Program-made: the position numbers and the translations under genes
Part shown: positions 8,602 to 17,871 of the stretch, piece by piece
Numbering within the stretch: position 1 is the first letter of the stretch
Layout of the letters: every line of letters begins with the position of its first letter
The notes under the pieces: generated by a model
Told to the model about the DNA's origin: nothing
The model's database searches: none
Seen by the model: the letters and a program-made list of their open reading frames with translations, nothing else
Source: an uncultured Prevotellaceae bacterium
GTDB taxonomy: Bacteria > Bacteroidota > Bacteroidia > Bacteroidales > Bacteroidaceae
DNA: 64,000 nt
Assembly: GCA_946407895.1 (NCBI GenBank)
Contig: CAMJQA010000006.1
Coordinates: forward strand, 1 to 64,000
Direction of reading: 5' to 3'

Positions 8602-9557
8602 AGACCCTGCTGCTCATCTCCCTGCTGTTGGGCTGGCTCCTCGACCTGACTTTTGGCGATCCGCCCCGCCTGCCGCATCCGATAGTGTGGTTCGGGCGCT
8701 GCATCGCCTGGTGCGAGAGGCGATGGAACCGCGGCACGCATCGCCGCCTGAGCGGAGGGCTGGTGGCTGTTGGCTTGGTAGCGGCGGTCTTCAGCCTGGC
8801 CTGGGGCATCTGTATGCTGTTGCGGCCCACAACAATTCTTACAAGCGCCGCCTTCCTGCTTTTCAACGTCCTCTCGGTCTTCTACTGCCTGGCGGGCACC
8901 ACCCTTATCCGCGAGGTGAGGGCCGTCTTCCTGGCTGTTGACCGCTCAACGGAAGAGGGCAGGAGGCAGGTGGCCCGCATCGTGGGGCGCGATACGTCGC
9001 AGCTGACGCCGCAGGAGGTGCGTACAGCAGCCCTGGAAACCCTTGCCGAGAACCTGAGCGACGGCGTGGTGGCTCCGCTCTTCTGGCTGGCCTTGCTGGG
9101 CGTGCCTGGCATGCTGGCCTATAAGATGGTAAATACCCTGGACTCTATGATAGGCTACCGCACGAGCCGCTACCGCGAGTTCGGATGTGTAGCTGCCCGG
9201 CTGGATGACGCTGCCAACTATCTGCCTGCCCGGCTGACAGCCCTTCTGATGGCCTTGGCCAACGTACTCGTTTCGGGGCGCCGGCGCAGGAACGGCCTGT
9301 TGCGCTTCATCCGGCGATATGCCCGCTGCCACGCAAGTCCCAACAGCGGATGGCCCGAGGCCGCCCTGGCCGGCATACTGGACTGCCGGTTTGGCGGGCC
9401 ACATACCTATTTTGGCGAACTGGTGGTGAAACCTTATATCGGGGAGAATGAGCGCCCCCTCGCGTCGGCAGACATGCAGAAGGCGGTGCGCATAAACCGC
9501 ACAGCTGAACTACTGGCCCTGCTGCTGGCAGGACTACTCATTATTATATTAAGGTAG
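8598..9557 (+). CDS. cbiB: adenosylcobinamide-phosphate synthase (CbiB/CobD family)
   Basis: This 319-residue integral membrane enzyme attaches aminopropanol phosphate to adenosylcobyric acid. The family signature LDLTFGDPPRLPHPIVWFGR sits at the N-terminus, followed by several hydrophobic segments (VAVGLVAAVFSLAW, AAFLLFNVLSVFYCLAG). ETLAENLSDGVVAPLFW and the later block NTLDSMIGYRTSRYREFGC are strongly conserved in CbiB. The C-terminal block HASPNSGWPEAALAG is also typical. The start is taken as GTG at 8598, overlapping the TGA of the upstream gene (GTGA), which implies translational coupling. A TTG at 8592 is an alternative. It is directly downstream of the fused enzyme that makes both of its substrates. 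Confidence 0.95.
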   Translation: MKTLLLISLLLGWLLDLTFGDPPRLPHPIVWFGRCIAWCERRWNRGTHRRLSGGLVAVGLVAAVFSLAWGICMLLRPTTILTSAAFLLFNVLSVFYCLAGTTLIREVRAVFLAVDRSTEEGRRQVARIVGRDTSQLTPQEVRTAALETLAENLSDGVVAPLFWLALLGVPGMLAYKMVNTLDSMIGYRTSRYREFGCVAARLDDAANYLPARLTALLMALANVLVSGRRRRNGLLRFIRRYARCHASPNSGWPEAALAGILDCRFGGPHTYFGELVVKPYIGENERPLASADMQKAVRINRTAELLALLLAGLLIIILR

Positions 9558-9561
9558 CGTG

Positions 9562-9670
9562 GCGAAAACAATAGGGTTGTCTTGCGGAAACAGTAGGGCT
9601 GTTTTGCGAAAACAATAGGGTTGTTTTCCTCTTACAATAGGGAGGGTATGCAGATATAATAGGGTGGAGC
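9562..9670. repeat. five 22-bp tandem units with small palindromes at a convergent gene junction
   Basis: TAGGG recurs at 9573, 9595, 9617, 9639 and 9661, exactly 22 bp apart. The first three units form mini-hairpins (gaaaacaatagggttgtttt). Unit 2 has acag/ctgt where units 1 and 3 have acaa/ttgt, a compensated change that keeps the pairing. The repeat separates the 3' ends of cbiB and the polyprenyl synthase gene, so it may act as a two-way terminator. Confidence 0.9.
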
Positions 9671-9674
9671 GGCG

Positions 9675-10649
9675 TTACAGGTTGCGCTGGGCAACGTAAT
9701 CTACGTAGAGGTGCAGCGCCTCTACGACTTCGGGCTGAGCGCTCTCGTCCAAGAGCCCGGCAGCCATCATGCGGAACTCGTCCATAGCCCATTCGGCATA
9801 GTCGAGCCCGCCTTTCTCGCGGGTGAAGGCAACCAAAGCGTCTATCTCTTCCTGGCTGACCTCGCCGCGACGCACCCTCCGGGCTATGTCCGTCATCTCC
9901 TTGTCCTGCGTCTTGTTGATAACGTGAATGACGGGCAGGGTCAGCTTGCCCTCGTGCATATCATTGCCTGTGGGCTTGCCTACGTCATGAGGCGTACCGT
10001 AGTCGAAGATGTCGTCGCGCAACTGGAAGCAGGTGCCTACGAGCTGGCCAAACTGGCGCATCCTTTCGGCATCTCCCTCGGAGCCGCCTGCCAGCTGCGT
10101 TCCCAGTTGGGCACAGGCTGCAAAGAGCGAGGCCGTCTTCTTGCGCACGACTTCGTAGTAGGCCCTTTCTTCGAAGGTCTCGGCGTCCATGTTATGCAGT
10201 TGCAGCAGCTCGCCGTCTGCCAGGAGCTGTCCTATGGAAGCCACAGTATCCAGCACATCGGTGCTTTTGGTCAGCGAAGCATAGTGCAGGCCCTTGCTGA
10301 GGACGTAGTCGCCCACCAGCACGGCTGCCTTGTTGTCGAGCAATGAATTTATGGAAGCCTGTCCGCGGCGGCGGTCGCTCTCATCGACCACATCGTCGTG
10401 TATCAGGCTGGCTGTATGCAGCAGCTCCAGGGCCAGGGCAGCGTCCATTACCGTCTGGCTGATTTCGCCAACGGTGCGGGCTGCCAGGAAAGTCAAGGTG
10501 GGCCGCATCATCTTGCCCTTCTTCTGGAGCAGGTGATTCAGGGCAATCTGCAAAAGCGGATTGTCGTGATGCATAGCCTCTTGAAACTGCGACCAAAAAT
10601 CAGCCAGTTCGGATGCAATTGGGGTCTGTATTTTCTCTAAAGTTTCCAC
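9675..10649 (-). CDS. all-trans polyprenyl diphosphate synthase
   Basis: This 324-residue cytoplasmic prenyltransferase condenses isopentenyl diphosphate with an allylic diphosphate. The two Asp-rich metal-binding motifs are present: LIHDDVVDESDRRRG (DDxxD, near residue 85) and CFQLRDDIFDY (near residue 210). GKMMRPTL is the usual substrate-binding block. The product chain length cannot be read from the sequence. In this phylum the likely roles are menaquinone side chain or carrier precursor synthesis. I chose GTG at 10649 (VETLEKIQTPIA) because the longer in-frame start lies within the promoter (-7 element 10669-10676). The gene is divergent from polA and convergent with cbiB. Confidence 0.93.
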   Translation of the reverse strand: METLEKIQTPIASELADFWSQFQEAMHHDNPLLQIALNHLLQKKGKMMRPTLTFLAARTVGEISQTVMDAALALELLHTASLIHDDVVDESDRRRGQASINSLLDNKAAVLVGDYVLSKGLHYASLTKSTDVLDTVASIGQLLADGELLQLHNMDAETFEERAYYEVVRKKTASLFAACAQLGTQLAGGSEGDAERMRQFGQLVGTCFQLRDDIFDYGTPHDVGKPTGNDMHEGKLTLPVIHVINKTQDKEMTDIARRVRRGEVSQEEIDALVAFTREKGGLDYAEWAMDEFRMMAAGLLDESAQPEVVEALHLYVDYVAQRNL

Positions 10650-10668
10650 TTTTCCGGTTTTCTCGGTG

Positions 10669-10676
10669 CAAAAGTA
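10669..10676 (-). promoter_or_regulatory. polyprenyl synthase promoter, -7 element TACTTTTG
   Basis: This is an exact TAnnTTTG match on the minus strand. It sets the GTG at 10649 as the start and implies a very short leader of about 14 bases. Confidence 0.65.
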
Positions 10677-10738
10677 CATAAAAAAGATGACCAATTCATA
10701 ATTTTTGCTTATTTTTACAGACAAAATGAGAAGAATCT

Positions 10739-13534
10739 ATGCAAAAACTGTATCTTTTGGACGCTTATGCGCTGATTTATCGTGCATATTATGCTTTTAT
10801 CAAGAACCCGCGCTATAATTCCCGCGGTGACAACACCTCGGCTATCTTAGGCTTTGTCAATACGCTCGAGGATGTGCTTCAGAAAGAGCAGCCCACCCAT
10901 CTGGGCGTTGCCTTCGACCCGTCGGGCGGAACCTTCCGCCACAAGGCCTATCCCGAGTATAAGGCGCAGCGCGAGGAAACGCCCGAGGGCATAAAGTTTG
11001 CCGTGCCTTATATCAAACGCATCCTGCAGGCTTACAACATCCCTATCCTGGAGGTGCCGGGCTTCGAGGCAGACGATGTAATCGGTACCCTGGCACGACA
11101 GGCTGACGAGCAGGGCATAGACACCTTTATGATGACACCCGACAAGGATTATGGCCAGCTCGTGACCGGGCGCGTCAGGATGTACCGCCCCGCTGTGGGC
11201 AAGAGCGAGGCTGAGATTCTGGGGCCCGAGGAGGTGAAACGCAAGTGGGGGCTGGAGAGCCCCCTGCAGGTCATCGATATGCTGGGCCTGATGGGCGATG
11301 CGGTGGATAATATTCCAGGTTGCCCGGGAGTGGGAGAGAAAACGGCCCAGAAGCTGATTGAGCAGTTCGGAAGCATAGAGGCCCTGCTGGAGCGAAGCAG
11401 CGAGCTGAAGGGCGCCCTGAAGCTGAAGGTGGAGGAGAATACCGAGAAGATAAAGCTCAGCAAATGGCTTGCAACCATCAAGACCGATGTGCCTATTCAG
11501 CTGGATATGGAGGCGCTGAAGGTTCAAGCCCCCGACACGGACACGTTGCAAGGACTCTTCGAGGAACTGGAGTTCCGCACGTTGTTGCGCCGCAAGGCGG
11601 GTTTTGCAAATGCTATACCCGCCTCAAATAAAAAACAAGACCCTGTGCAGGGCGATCTCTTCCAGGGTTTTGCACCGCAAAAGGAGACCGATGAAATCGT
11701 GCAGGGAGACCTTTTTTCCGCGATTTCATCGCAAAGCAGCCTGCAGACGATACGCGACCTGAAACCCGACTACCAGTTGGCCGACACGCCCGAAAAGCGG
11801 GCCGCACTCATCGCTGAGCTGTCAAAGGCCCAGGAGATAAGCCTGGATACGGAGACCACAAGTACTGACCCCATCAGTGCCCAGCTGGTCGGGCTGAGCT
11901 TCAGCATTCGCGAGGGACAGGCCTGGTACGTGCCCTGCCGTTCGCAGGAGGTAGTGGAGGAATTCCGCCCCATCTACGAGAACCCTGGGACGTTGAAGGT
12001 TGGGCAGAACCTGAAGTACGACCTGCAAGTGCTCCAGAACTACGGCATTACACTGCAAGGGCCTATGTTCGACACGATGATAGCCCATTACCTGCTGCAC
12101 CCCGAGATGCGACACGGAATGGACTATCTGGCCGAGGCCTACCTGCACTATCAGACAATCCACATCGAGGAACTCATCGGCAAGGGCAAGGCACAGCTTT
12201 CGATGGCTGACCTGGATCCGGCGCAGATTTGCGACTATGCCAGCGAAGATGCCGACGTCACCCTGCGCCTCTATCATCGCTTCGCTCCGGAACTGGAGAA
12301 GGAGCAGTGCGATACGCTCTTCCGCGAGATTGAAATGCCGCTGATGCCCGTGCTGGCTTATATGGAACGTAACGGCGTATGCATCGATACGGAGAGTCTG
12401 CGGGAAACCTCCTTGCAATTCACAAACGAGATGGAACGCCTGGAACAGGAAATCCATGAACTGGCGGGCATGAACTTCAACATCGCCTCGCCAAAGCAAG
12501 TGGGCGAGATTCTCTTCGACCGACTGCACATCCTGGAGAAACCCAAAAAAACAAAGACCGGCCAATACGTAACCAGCGAGGAAATCCTGGAGAGCCTGAA
12601 GGGGCGCCACCCGATTGTGGAGAAAATCCTGGAACACCGCGGCCTGAAGAAGTTGTTGGGCACGTATATCGATGCCCTGCCGCAGCTCATTAATCCGCAA
12701 ACAGGCCACATTCATACTTCGTTCAATCAGACGGTAGCCGCAACGGGGCGGCTCTCGAGCAGCAACCCCAACCTGCAGAACATACCGGTGCGCGATACGC
12801 AGGGCAAGGAGGTGCGCAAAGCCTTTATTCCCGAGCCGGGTGAAACCTTCTTCAGTGCCGACTACAGCCAGATTGAACTGCGCATCATGGCCCATCTGAG
12901 CCAGGACGAGAACCTCATCGATGCCTTCCTGCAAGGCCACGACATTCATGCCGCAACGGCTGCCAAGATTTTCAAGAAGTCTATTAGCGAGGTAACCAGC
13001 GACGAGCGGCGCAAGGCCAAGACGGCCAACTTCGGTATTATATATGGTATCAGCGCATTCGGACTGGCCGAGCGAATGGGCGTCTCCCGTTCAGAGGCCA
13101 AGCAACTCATCGACGAATACTTCGCCACCTATCCCGGCGTGAAGGCCTATATGACGCGCAGCATAGAAATGGCGCGCAACCAGGGATACACAGAAACTAT
13201 CTTCAAGCGCCGTTGCTACCTGCCCGACATCAACAGCCACAATGCCGTAGTGCGCGGTTATGCCGAGCGGAATGCCATTAATGCGCCCATTCAGGGCTCA
13301 GCTGCCGACATTATCAAGATTGCTATGATCCGCGTCTATCAGCGCATGAAAGCCGAGGGGTTGCGCTCCAAAATGATTCTGCAGGTTCACGACGAACTCA
13401 ACTTCAGTGTGCCCGCAGACGAGAAAGAGCGTCTGCAGACCCTTGTCTTGGAGGAAATGCAGGGTGCTTGCCAACTTCGGGTACCCCTTATTGCCGATTG
13501 CGGATGGGGTGCAAACTGGCTCGAAGCTCATTAG
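10739..13534 (+). CDS. polA: DNA polymerase I
   Basis: This 931-residue cytoplasmic enzyme acts in gap filling and Okazaki fragment processing. Residues 1-290 form the 5' nuclease (FEADDVIGTLA, TPDKDYGQLV, GVGEKTAQKLIEQFG). The 3'-5' exonuclease domain (about 345-520) retains catalytic residues in LDTETTSTDP, so proofreading should be active. The polymerase domain has motif A DYSQIELR (near 707), motif B RRKAKTANFGIIYG and motif C QVHDELNFSVP (His884-Asp885-Glu886). The linker between the two nuclease domains contains QGDLF twice, at residues 304-308 and 322-326. These resemble sliding-clamp binding pentapeptides. Length is normal for the family. The gene appears to be a single transcription unit. 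Confidence 0.98.
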   Translation: MQKLYLLDAYALIYRAYYAFIKNPRYNSRGDNTSAILGFVNTLEDVLQKEQPTHLGVAFDPSGGTFRHKAYPEYKAQREETPEGIKFAVPYIKRILQAYNIPILEVPGFEADDVIGTLARQADEQGIDTFMMTPDKDYGQLVTGRVRMYRPAVGKSEAEILGPEEVKRKWGLESPLQVIDMLGLMGDAVDNIPGCPGVGEKTAQKLIEQFGSIEALLERSSELKGALKLKVEENTEKIKLSKWLATIKTDVPIQLDMEALKVQAPDTDTLQGLFEELEFRTLLRRKAGFANAIPASNKKQDPVQGDLFQGFAPQKETDEIVQGDLFSAISSQSSLQTIRDLKPDYQLADTPEKRAALIAELSKAQEISLDTETTSTDPISAQLVGLSFSIREGQAWYVPCRSQEVVEEFRPIYENPGTLKVGQNLKYDLQVLQNYGITLQGPMFDTMIAHYLLHPEMRHGMDYLAEAYLHYQTIHIEELIGKGKAQLSMADLDPAQICDYASEDADVTLRLYHRFAPELEKEQCDTLFREIEMPLMPVLAYMERNGVCIDTESLRETSLQFTNEMERLEQEIHELAGMNFNIASPKQVGEILFDRLHILEKPKKTKTGQYVTSEEILESLKGRHPIVEKILEHRGLKKLLGTYIDALPQLINPQTGHIHTSFNQTVAATGRLSSSNPNLQNIPVRDTQGKEVRKAFIPEPGETFFSADYSQIELRIMAHLSQDENLIDAFLQGHDIHAATAAKIFKKSISEVTSDERRKAKTANFGIIYGISAFGLAERMGVSRSEAKQLIDEYFATYPGVKAYMTRSIEMARNQGYTETIFKRRCYLPDINSHNAVVRGYAERNAINAPIQGSAADIIKIAMIRVYQRMKAEGLRSKMILQVHDELNFSVPADEKERLQTLVLEEMQGACQLRVPLIADCGWGANWLEAH

Positions 13535-13798
13535 CATTTCTACCCAAAGAAATGGTAGGAATTTGAGGATAGCCCTGGATGTGCTGAAGACAGAAATCAT
13601 CGGTTTCATCGGACTTTTTGTGCATTTTATGCCAATTTTCCGTAATCCCAGGTATTTTCTGGTTAAAAATCATTATTTACCTTATTTTATATAAAAAGTT
13701 ACCGTATTCAGTAAAACATACCATAATTTTTTCAGACCTTTGCACCGAAATTGCGAAATAGTGTGAACAAAAATCAATTAAATTATAGTTTAAAACGT
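13535..13798. other. spacer between polA and the lipoprotein cluster, AT-rich, with a weak promoter
   Basis: This stretch of 264 bp has no supported gene. A short CTACC/GGTAG inverted repeat just after polA may be a weak terminator. The likely promoter for the cluster is GACCTTTG at 13735-13742, which deviates from TAnnTTTG at one base, followed by a leader of about 50 bases. Confidence 0.5.
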
Positions 13799-14638
13799 AT
13801 GAAAACAAACAAAATTTATCTTGGCATTCTGATGTGTTCAGCCATAGGTCTGACCACATCGTGCTTGTCTGAGACAAAGGACCTGGAGCCCAGGTCTGTC
13901 CCAGAAGAGAAGGAGACGGGTAGGTTAGTGCTCGACCTCAACGCTGATGCAAACTTCACTTTTGAAACGCGTGCAGTGGACGAGAATACTTACAAGAACA
14001 CTGATAACTACACCGTGAACATTACCGACAGCAAGGGCAACAGCAAGTTCTCCGGAACCTTTGCCACGCTGAAGACCCGACTGCCGCTGGAACTTGACCT
14101 CGGCTCCTACAGCATCAGTGCAGAGTATGGTACTGAGTATCCTGCCTCTCGCGATGGATTTAAAGCTGTAGGTAGCAGTACCTTCACCATCCAGGCTGCA
14201 AAGACTGTAGAATGTAACGTAGCTTGCACACCTACAGCAGGAAAGGTGCTTGTAGAGTTCGATCCCTTAATGGCAACCTACTGCGATACGTATAGTGTTG
14301 ATTTCTCCGGCACCACTGCACTTGGAAATAACAAGGCACACTGGGGCAAGGACGATACTGCTCCCTTCTACCTTGCTATCAGCGAGGCTGGCGAAACGGT
14401 GAACTACACCATTCATATTACTGCTAAAACAGATTATGCTGGTCTTGATGGCGAGAATAAAGTAACTAATGCCACAGCTACAGGCAGTTTCCAACTGCAG
14501 CGTAACAAGGCAAAGAAACTGACCATCAGGCCTAACTACACGCCCACTACAGATGGTGGCCTGAAGATTGAAGTCACTATCGATGAGACAACCAACGACA
14601 AGCCTATCCGCATTGAGGTGCCTGTCACTTGGATATAA
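13799..14638 (+). CDS. surface lipoprotein, DUF4493-like (first of the cluster)
   Basis: The protein has 279 residues. The ATG at 13799 gives a lipoprotein signal peptide MKTNKIYLGILMCSAIGLTT with lipobox TTSC and Cys22 as the lipidated residue. The mature part starts with a polar stretch, then FETRAVDEN and beta-rich segments (YTVNITDSKGN, LELDLGSYSISAEYG, TVECNVACTPTAGKVLVEF). This layout of a TR site, a fimbrillin-like strand pattern and a GxYxxxAxYG turn is shared with the next proteins and fits the DUF4493/fimbrillin-related group. It lacks the usual aPYY(x)G segment, so it is a divergent member. The gene is followed after 36 bases by a paralogue. Function is not established. Assembly on the cell surface is inferred. 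Confidence 0.72.
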   Translation: MKTNKIYLGILMCSAIGLTTSCLSETKDLEPRSVPEEKETGRLVLDLNADANFTFETRAVDENTYKNTDNYTVNITDSKGNSKFSGTFATLKTRLPLELDLGSYSISAEYGTEYPASRDGFKAVGSSTFTIQAAKTVECNVACTPTAGKVLVEFDPLMATYCDTYSVDFSGTTALGNNKAHWGKDDTAPFYLAISEAGETVNYTIHITAKTDYAGLDGENKVTNATATGSFQLQRNKAKKLTIRPNYTPTTDGGLKIEVTIDETTNDKPIRIEVPVTWI

Positions 14639-14674
14639 TTAACACGAATCACAAATTTCCAAAAGTAACATACA

Positions 14675-15958
14675 ATGAAACTAAATAAAATTTTTCTTGG
14701 ATGTGCAGCCGCAATGGCATTGGCAAGCTGCGTGAACGAGGATTTCTCCAAGTCCGCAGGTAAGGATTCCGGTCGTCTTGAGGTCGGCGTGGAAACCCTG
14801 GAGCCTATGAAGACGCGTGCTGGCGAATATACCGTCACCAATTTCCCCGTGACTATTTATGAGGCAGACGGCACCACTAAGGTTCAAAGCTACGAAACTG
14901 TCAGTGCTATGCCCGCACAGATTCTGCTGCCCACTGGCAACTATGTGCTCGAGGCACACACACCCGGTGTCATGGAGCGCATTATGAATGCTCCTTATTA
15001 CAAAGGCACAGAGACTTCGGAGATTAAGAAGGACGTAACTACGCAGAGCACCATCACCTGTAAGATGGCGAATACCAGTGTAACTGTTCACTATGATCAG
15101 GACTTCCTTGACCTCTTCACTTCATGGACCATCACCTTCGATGATGGTAAGGACAATGCAGTAAGTTTCACAAACGAAAACGGTAACTCTCCTGCTACCC
15201 TTTATTGGGACCTCGGCAATGGCGTAGAGAAACTGACTGTTAACTTCCGTGGCGTCAACAAAGATGGAACAGTCACAGCAAAGAACGAACTTACAAAGTC
15301 GCAGGCCACCGAAACCTATGATGGACAATCAATCAACTTTGCAGGTGGTGATGCAGTGGTTGTTAACTTCACTCCTGTAGAGGCAACTACGGGTTATGTC
15401 ACAGTGGGTATCACTGCTAATATCTTTGGTACGAATGCTGAATCCGTTCCTGCTATTGTTGAGATTGTGGACAATGGTACATTCACGCCTGACGAGGGCG
15501 GTGAAGAACCCGGTCCTGGTCCTCAGCCCGGTGATGATGATGCTATTACGCTTACTTTGCCTGCTCCTATAACGTTTGCCAAGAACAATGCTCCAACAGA
15601 TCTTTCTTTAGGCGATGTGCACATTGCAGCAGAAAAGGGTATTAAGAGCTTGATGGTTACGGCGGAATCAACTAGCCAAGATATGGTCACATCGCTTGAA
15701 GCAGTTGGTGCTGGCTATGGACTTGATTTTATTAATGCAGGTGTAGAAGTTGTCGGTAACACAAGTTTGGTAGAATTCTTCAAATCGTTAGGTAAGAATT
15801 TGAGCGTACCTACAGAAGGTGACACCTCCTATGATTTCCCTGTTGGTAATTTCTTCTCTCTCCTTCAAGTGATGTTAGGCACTCATAAATTCCACCTCAT
15901 AGCAACTGATATGGAAGGTAACACGAAGAATGGAGAAGTGGTAATTACGGTTAATTAA
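14675..15958 (+). CDS. DUF4493 lipoprotein with a C-terminal extra domain
   Basis: The protein has 427 residues. The signal peptide is MKLNKIFLGCAAAMALAS with Cys19 (LASC). Residues 30-240 are DUF4493-like: MKTRAGEY, LPTGNYVLEAHTPG, NAPYYKGTETSEI and ITCKMANTSVTVHYDQDF follow the family order. A Pro/Gly/Asp-rich linker near residues 270-290 (EEPGPGPQPGDDD) separates a C-terminal domain of about 135 residues that I do not recognise (ITLTLPAPITF to GEVVITVN). The gene is third in order after polA on the same strand and is spaced 21 bases from the following paralogue. A role in a surface structure is inferred only from the cluster. Confidence 0.8.
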   Translation: MKLNKIFLGCAAAMALASCVNEDFSKSAGKDSGRLEVGVETLEPMKTRAGEYTVTNFPVTIYEADGTTKVQSYETVSAMPAQILLPTGNYVLEAHTPGVMERIMNAPYYKGTETSEIKKDVTTQSTITCKMANTSVTVHYDQDFLDLFTSWTITFDDGKDNAVSFTNENGNSPATLYWDLGNGVEKLTVNFRGVNKDGTVTAKNELTKSQATETYDGQSINFAGGDAVVVNFTPVEATTGYVTVGITANIFGTNAESVPAIVEIVDNGTFTPDEGGEEPGPGPQPGDDDAITLTLPAPITFAKNNAPTDLSLGDVHIAAEKGIKSLMVTAESTSQDMVTSLEAVGAGYGLDFINAGVEVVGNTSLVEFFKSLGKNLSVPTEGDTSYDFPVGNFFSLLQVMLGTHKFHLIATDMEGNTKNGEVVITVN

Positions 15959-15979
15959 TAATTTTAAGATTGTACAGAT

Positions 15980-17752
15980 ATGAAAAAGATATTTTCCATT
16001 TTCTCCGTTTTCGCCCTTATGTTGGTAGCTGCTTCTTGCACCAGCAGTATGGACGAACTTGCCCAAGCAGAAGTGGGTTACCTCAAGTTGGGTATTGAAA
16101 CCAACGGCACAACGATGACTCGTGCCAGTGCACCCACTGGCTATAATGCTAAGAAACTGCATGTAGAAGTGCAGAATGCAGAAGGTACGGTTGTTAAGTC
16201 AACAGACGATTTCGAGAATGACACCGAGCTCAACGGCCAGCAAATTACCTTGGCTCCTGGTCAGTACAAGGTCGTCGCCCATTCTGCTAATTGGGATGGT
16301 AGTGGTTCTGACTTCAATGCACCTTATTATTATGGTGAGACCACCGTCACGGTGAAGACCAAGACCCTCACAACCGCTAAAGTTACCTGTACATTGGCTA
16401 ATGTGAAGGTCACTGTTAATTTCTCTGATGAGTTTAAAGAGAGTTTTGCCCGTGCTACATCGACAATTGAATCTGCCGTCAGCGGCGTCAGCTCCCAGAG
16501 CTTTACCATGGGTCAAGAGAAGGGTTCTGCCTACTTCCCCGTAGGAAACTTGACAGCCGTCCTCTCCGTCTTCAACAAGAGCGGGCAGGGCTATAGCAAC
16601 ATGAAGGAAATAACAGGCGTTCAGGCTCGCGACCATTACATCATCAACTATACTGTGGCAGAAAAGGGTTATCAGGGTGGTGTAACTGTCAAAGTGGACC
16701 CGAATACGAACACCTATACCTATACTTTCGAGGTACCTCGTAAGGGTGGTACAAGTCTGGCTGCCTATGAGGCTAATGCCTGGAGCACATTTGCTTACCT
16801 CACAGGTGAAATTACAGCAAAGAAGGGTGACTTTGACCAGTCGAAGCTTCAGCTGCAGTGGAAGGCAGATGGAACTGACGTTTGGAATAGTGTAGCTGCC
16901 AGCGACCTCACCATCAGCGGTGATGACCTCAGCTATAAGCTGACAGGTTTGACTCCTTCCACAAATTACAACTACCGCTTTGCCTATGTCACCGAAGAGG
17001 ATGAGGTCTTCAGCACAGAAAAGGGCTTTAAGACCGAGGCACAGACACCGCTCTATAACGGTGGTTTCGAGGATTGGTATGACTTAGAAAATTACAGCAG
17101 CCCCAATATCAATGCCGACAAAAAGTATTGGGATACCTCCAACCCTGGTTCTGCAAGTTTCAACTTTGTCGTTACTTACCCTGAAAGCTCTTTTGTCCAT
17201 GGCGGTTCCAAGTCTGTAAGACTTCATGCAGCCTATGCCGTTATCAAGTTGGCTGCCGGCAGTATCTACACTGGTCAGTTTGGTAGTGTAAATGGACTTT
17301 CTGCAGATCTTTATTGGGGTGTACCTTTTGCTGCACGTCCTACGGCTCTACATGGTTTCAAGAAATATACACCAGGTACGATTAATGATGGTAATCAACC
17401 TTCTGGCGTAGGAGCTCCGTCCAAAGGATCGAATGATGTTGGTATTATCCGTGTTGCTCTGCTAACTGAGAAATTACATGTTGACAATGGTAACATGTCG
17501 ACTTTCCCGAACTGGGAGACAGATCCTCGCATCATTGCATACGGTGTCCTTGAGTTTAACACCAGTGATAATGGATGGATTGAGTTTAATATACCTCTGG
17601 AATACCATTCTCTCACTGTGAAGCCAACTCATATCCTTGTAATGGGTGCTACCTGTAAGTATGGTGATTATTTCTATGGAAGTAGAGATTCTGAGCTCTA
17701 CCTTGACGATTTCGAACTCGTCTATGGTGATACACCGACAGTGAAGCAATAA
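15980..17752 (+). CDS. DUF4493 lipoprotein with C-terminal PCMD domain
   Basis: The protein has 590 residues. The signal peptide ends VAAS with Cys20. The N-terminal DUF4493 part holds TTMTRASAPT, LAPGQYKVVAHSANW, NAPYYYGETTVTV and VTCTLANVKVTVNFS. A fibronectin-III-like segment follows (LTGLTPSTNYNYRFAYVTEED). From about residue 355 to the end lies a putative carbohydrate metabolism domain (PCMD): NGGFEDWYD, YWDTSNPGS, IKLAAGSIYTGQF, then SELYLDDFELVYGD. PCMD proteins are known from Bacteroidetes glycan loci, but their exact role is not settled. A hairpin follows the gene at 17761-17806, so the first transcript probably ends here. Confidence 0.85.
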   Translation: MKKIFSIFSVFALMLVAASCTSSMDELAQAEVGYLKLGIETNGTTMTRASAPTGYNAKKLHVEVQNAEGTVVKSTDDFENDTELNGQQITLAPGQYKVVAHSANWDGSGSDFNAPYYYGETTVTVKTKTLTTAKVTCTLANVKVTVNFSDEFKESFARATSTIESAVSGVSSQSFTMGQEKGSAYFPVGNLTAVLSVFNKSGQGYSNMKEITGVQARDHYIINYTVAEKGYQGGVTVKVDPNTNTYTYTFEVPRKGGTSLAAYEANAWSTFAYLTGEITAKKGDFDQSKLQLQWKADGTDVWNSVAASDLTISGDDLSYKLTGLTPSTNYNYRFAYVTEEDEVFSTEKGFKTEAQTPLYNGGFEDWYDLENYSSPNINADKKYWDTSNPGSASFNFVVTYPESSFVHGGSKSVRLHAAYAVIKLAAGSIYTGQFGSVNGLSADLYWGVPFAARPTALHGFKKYTPGTINDGNQPSGVGAPSKGSNDVGIIRVALLTEKLHVDNGNMSTFPNWETDPRIIAYGVLEFNTSDNGWIEFNIPLEYHSLTVKPTHILVMGATCKYGDYFYGSRDSELYLDDFELVYGDTPTVKQ

Positions 17753-17760
17753 ATCTGTAT

Positions 17761-17806
17761 AAGATGATGTTCCTTTGCCCGTTTTGCCGGGCAAGGGCAT
17801 CATCTT
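17761..17806 (+). terminator. hairpin terminator after the first three lipoprotein genes
   Basis: The outer arms aagatgatg/catcatctt pair perfectly, and the inner arms ctttgcccg/cgggcaagg extend the stem. It lacks a long U tract. It is followed by a new promoter at 17872. Confidence 0.75.
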
Positions 17807-17871
17807 GATCTGAAAACACGCTTTTGAGCGGTTTCATCGATGAAATGTGAGGTTGATTGAATAAAAAGTGC

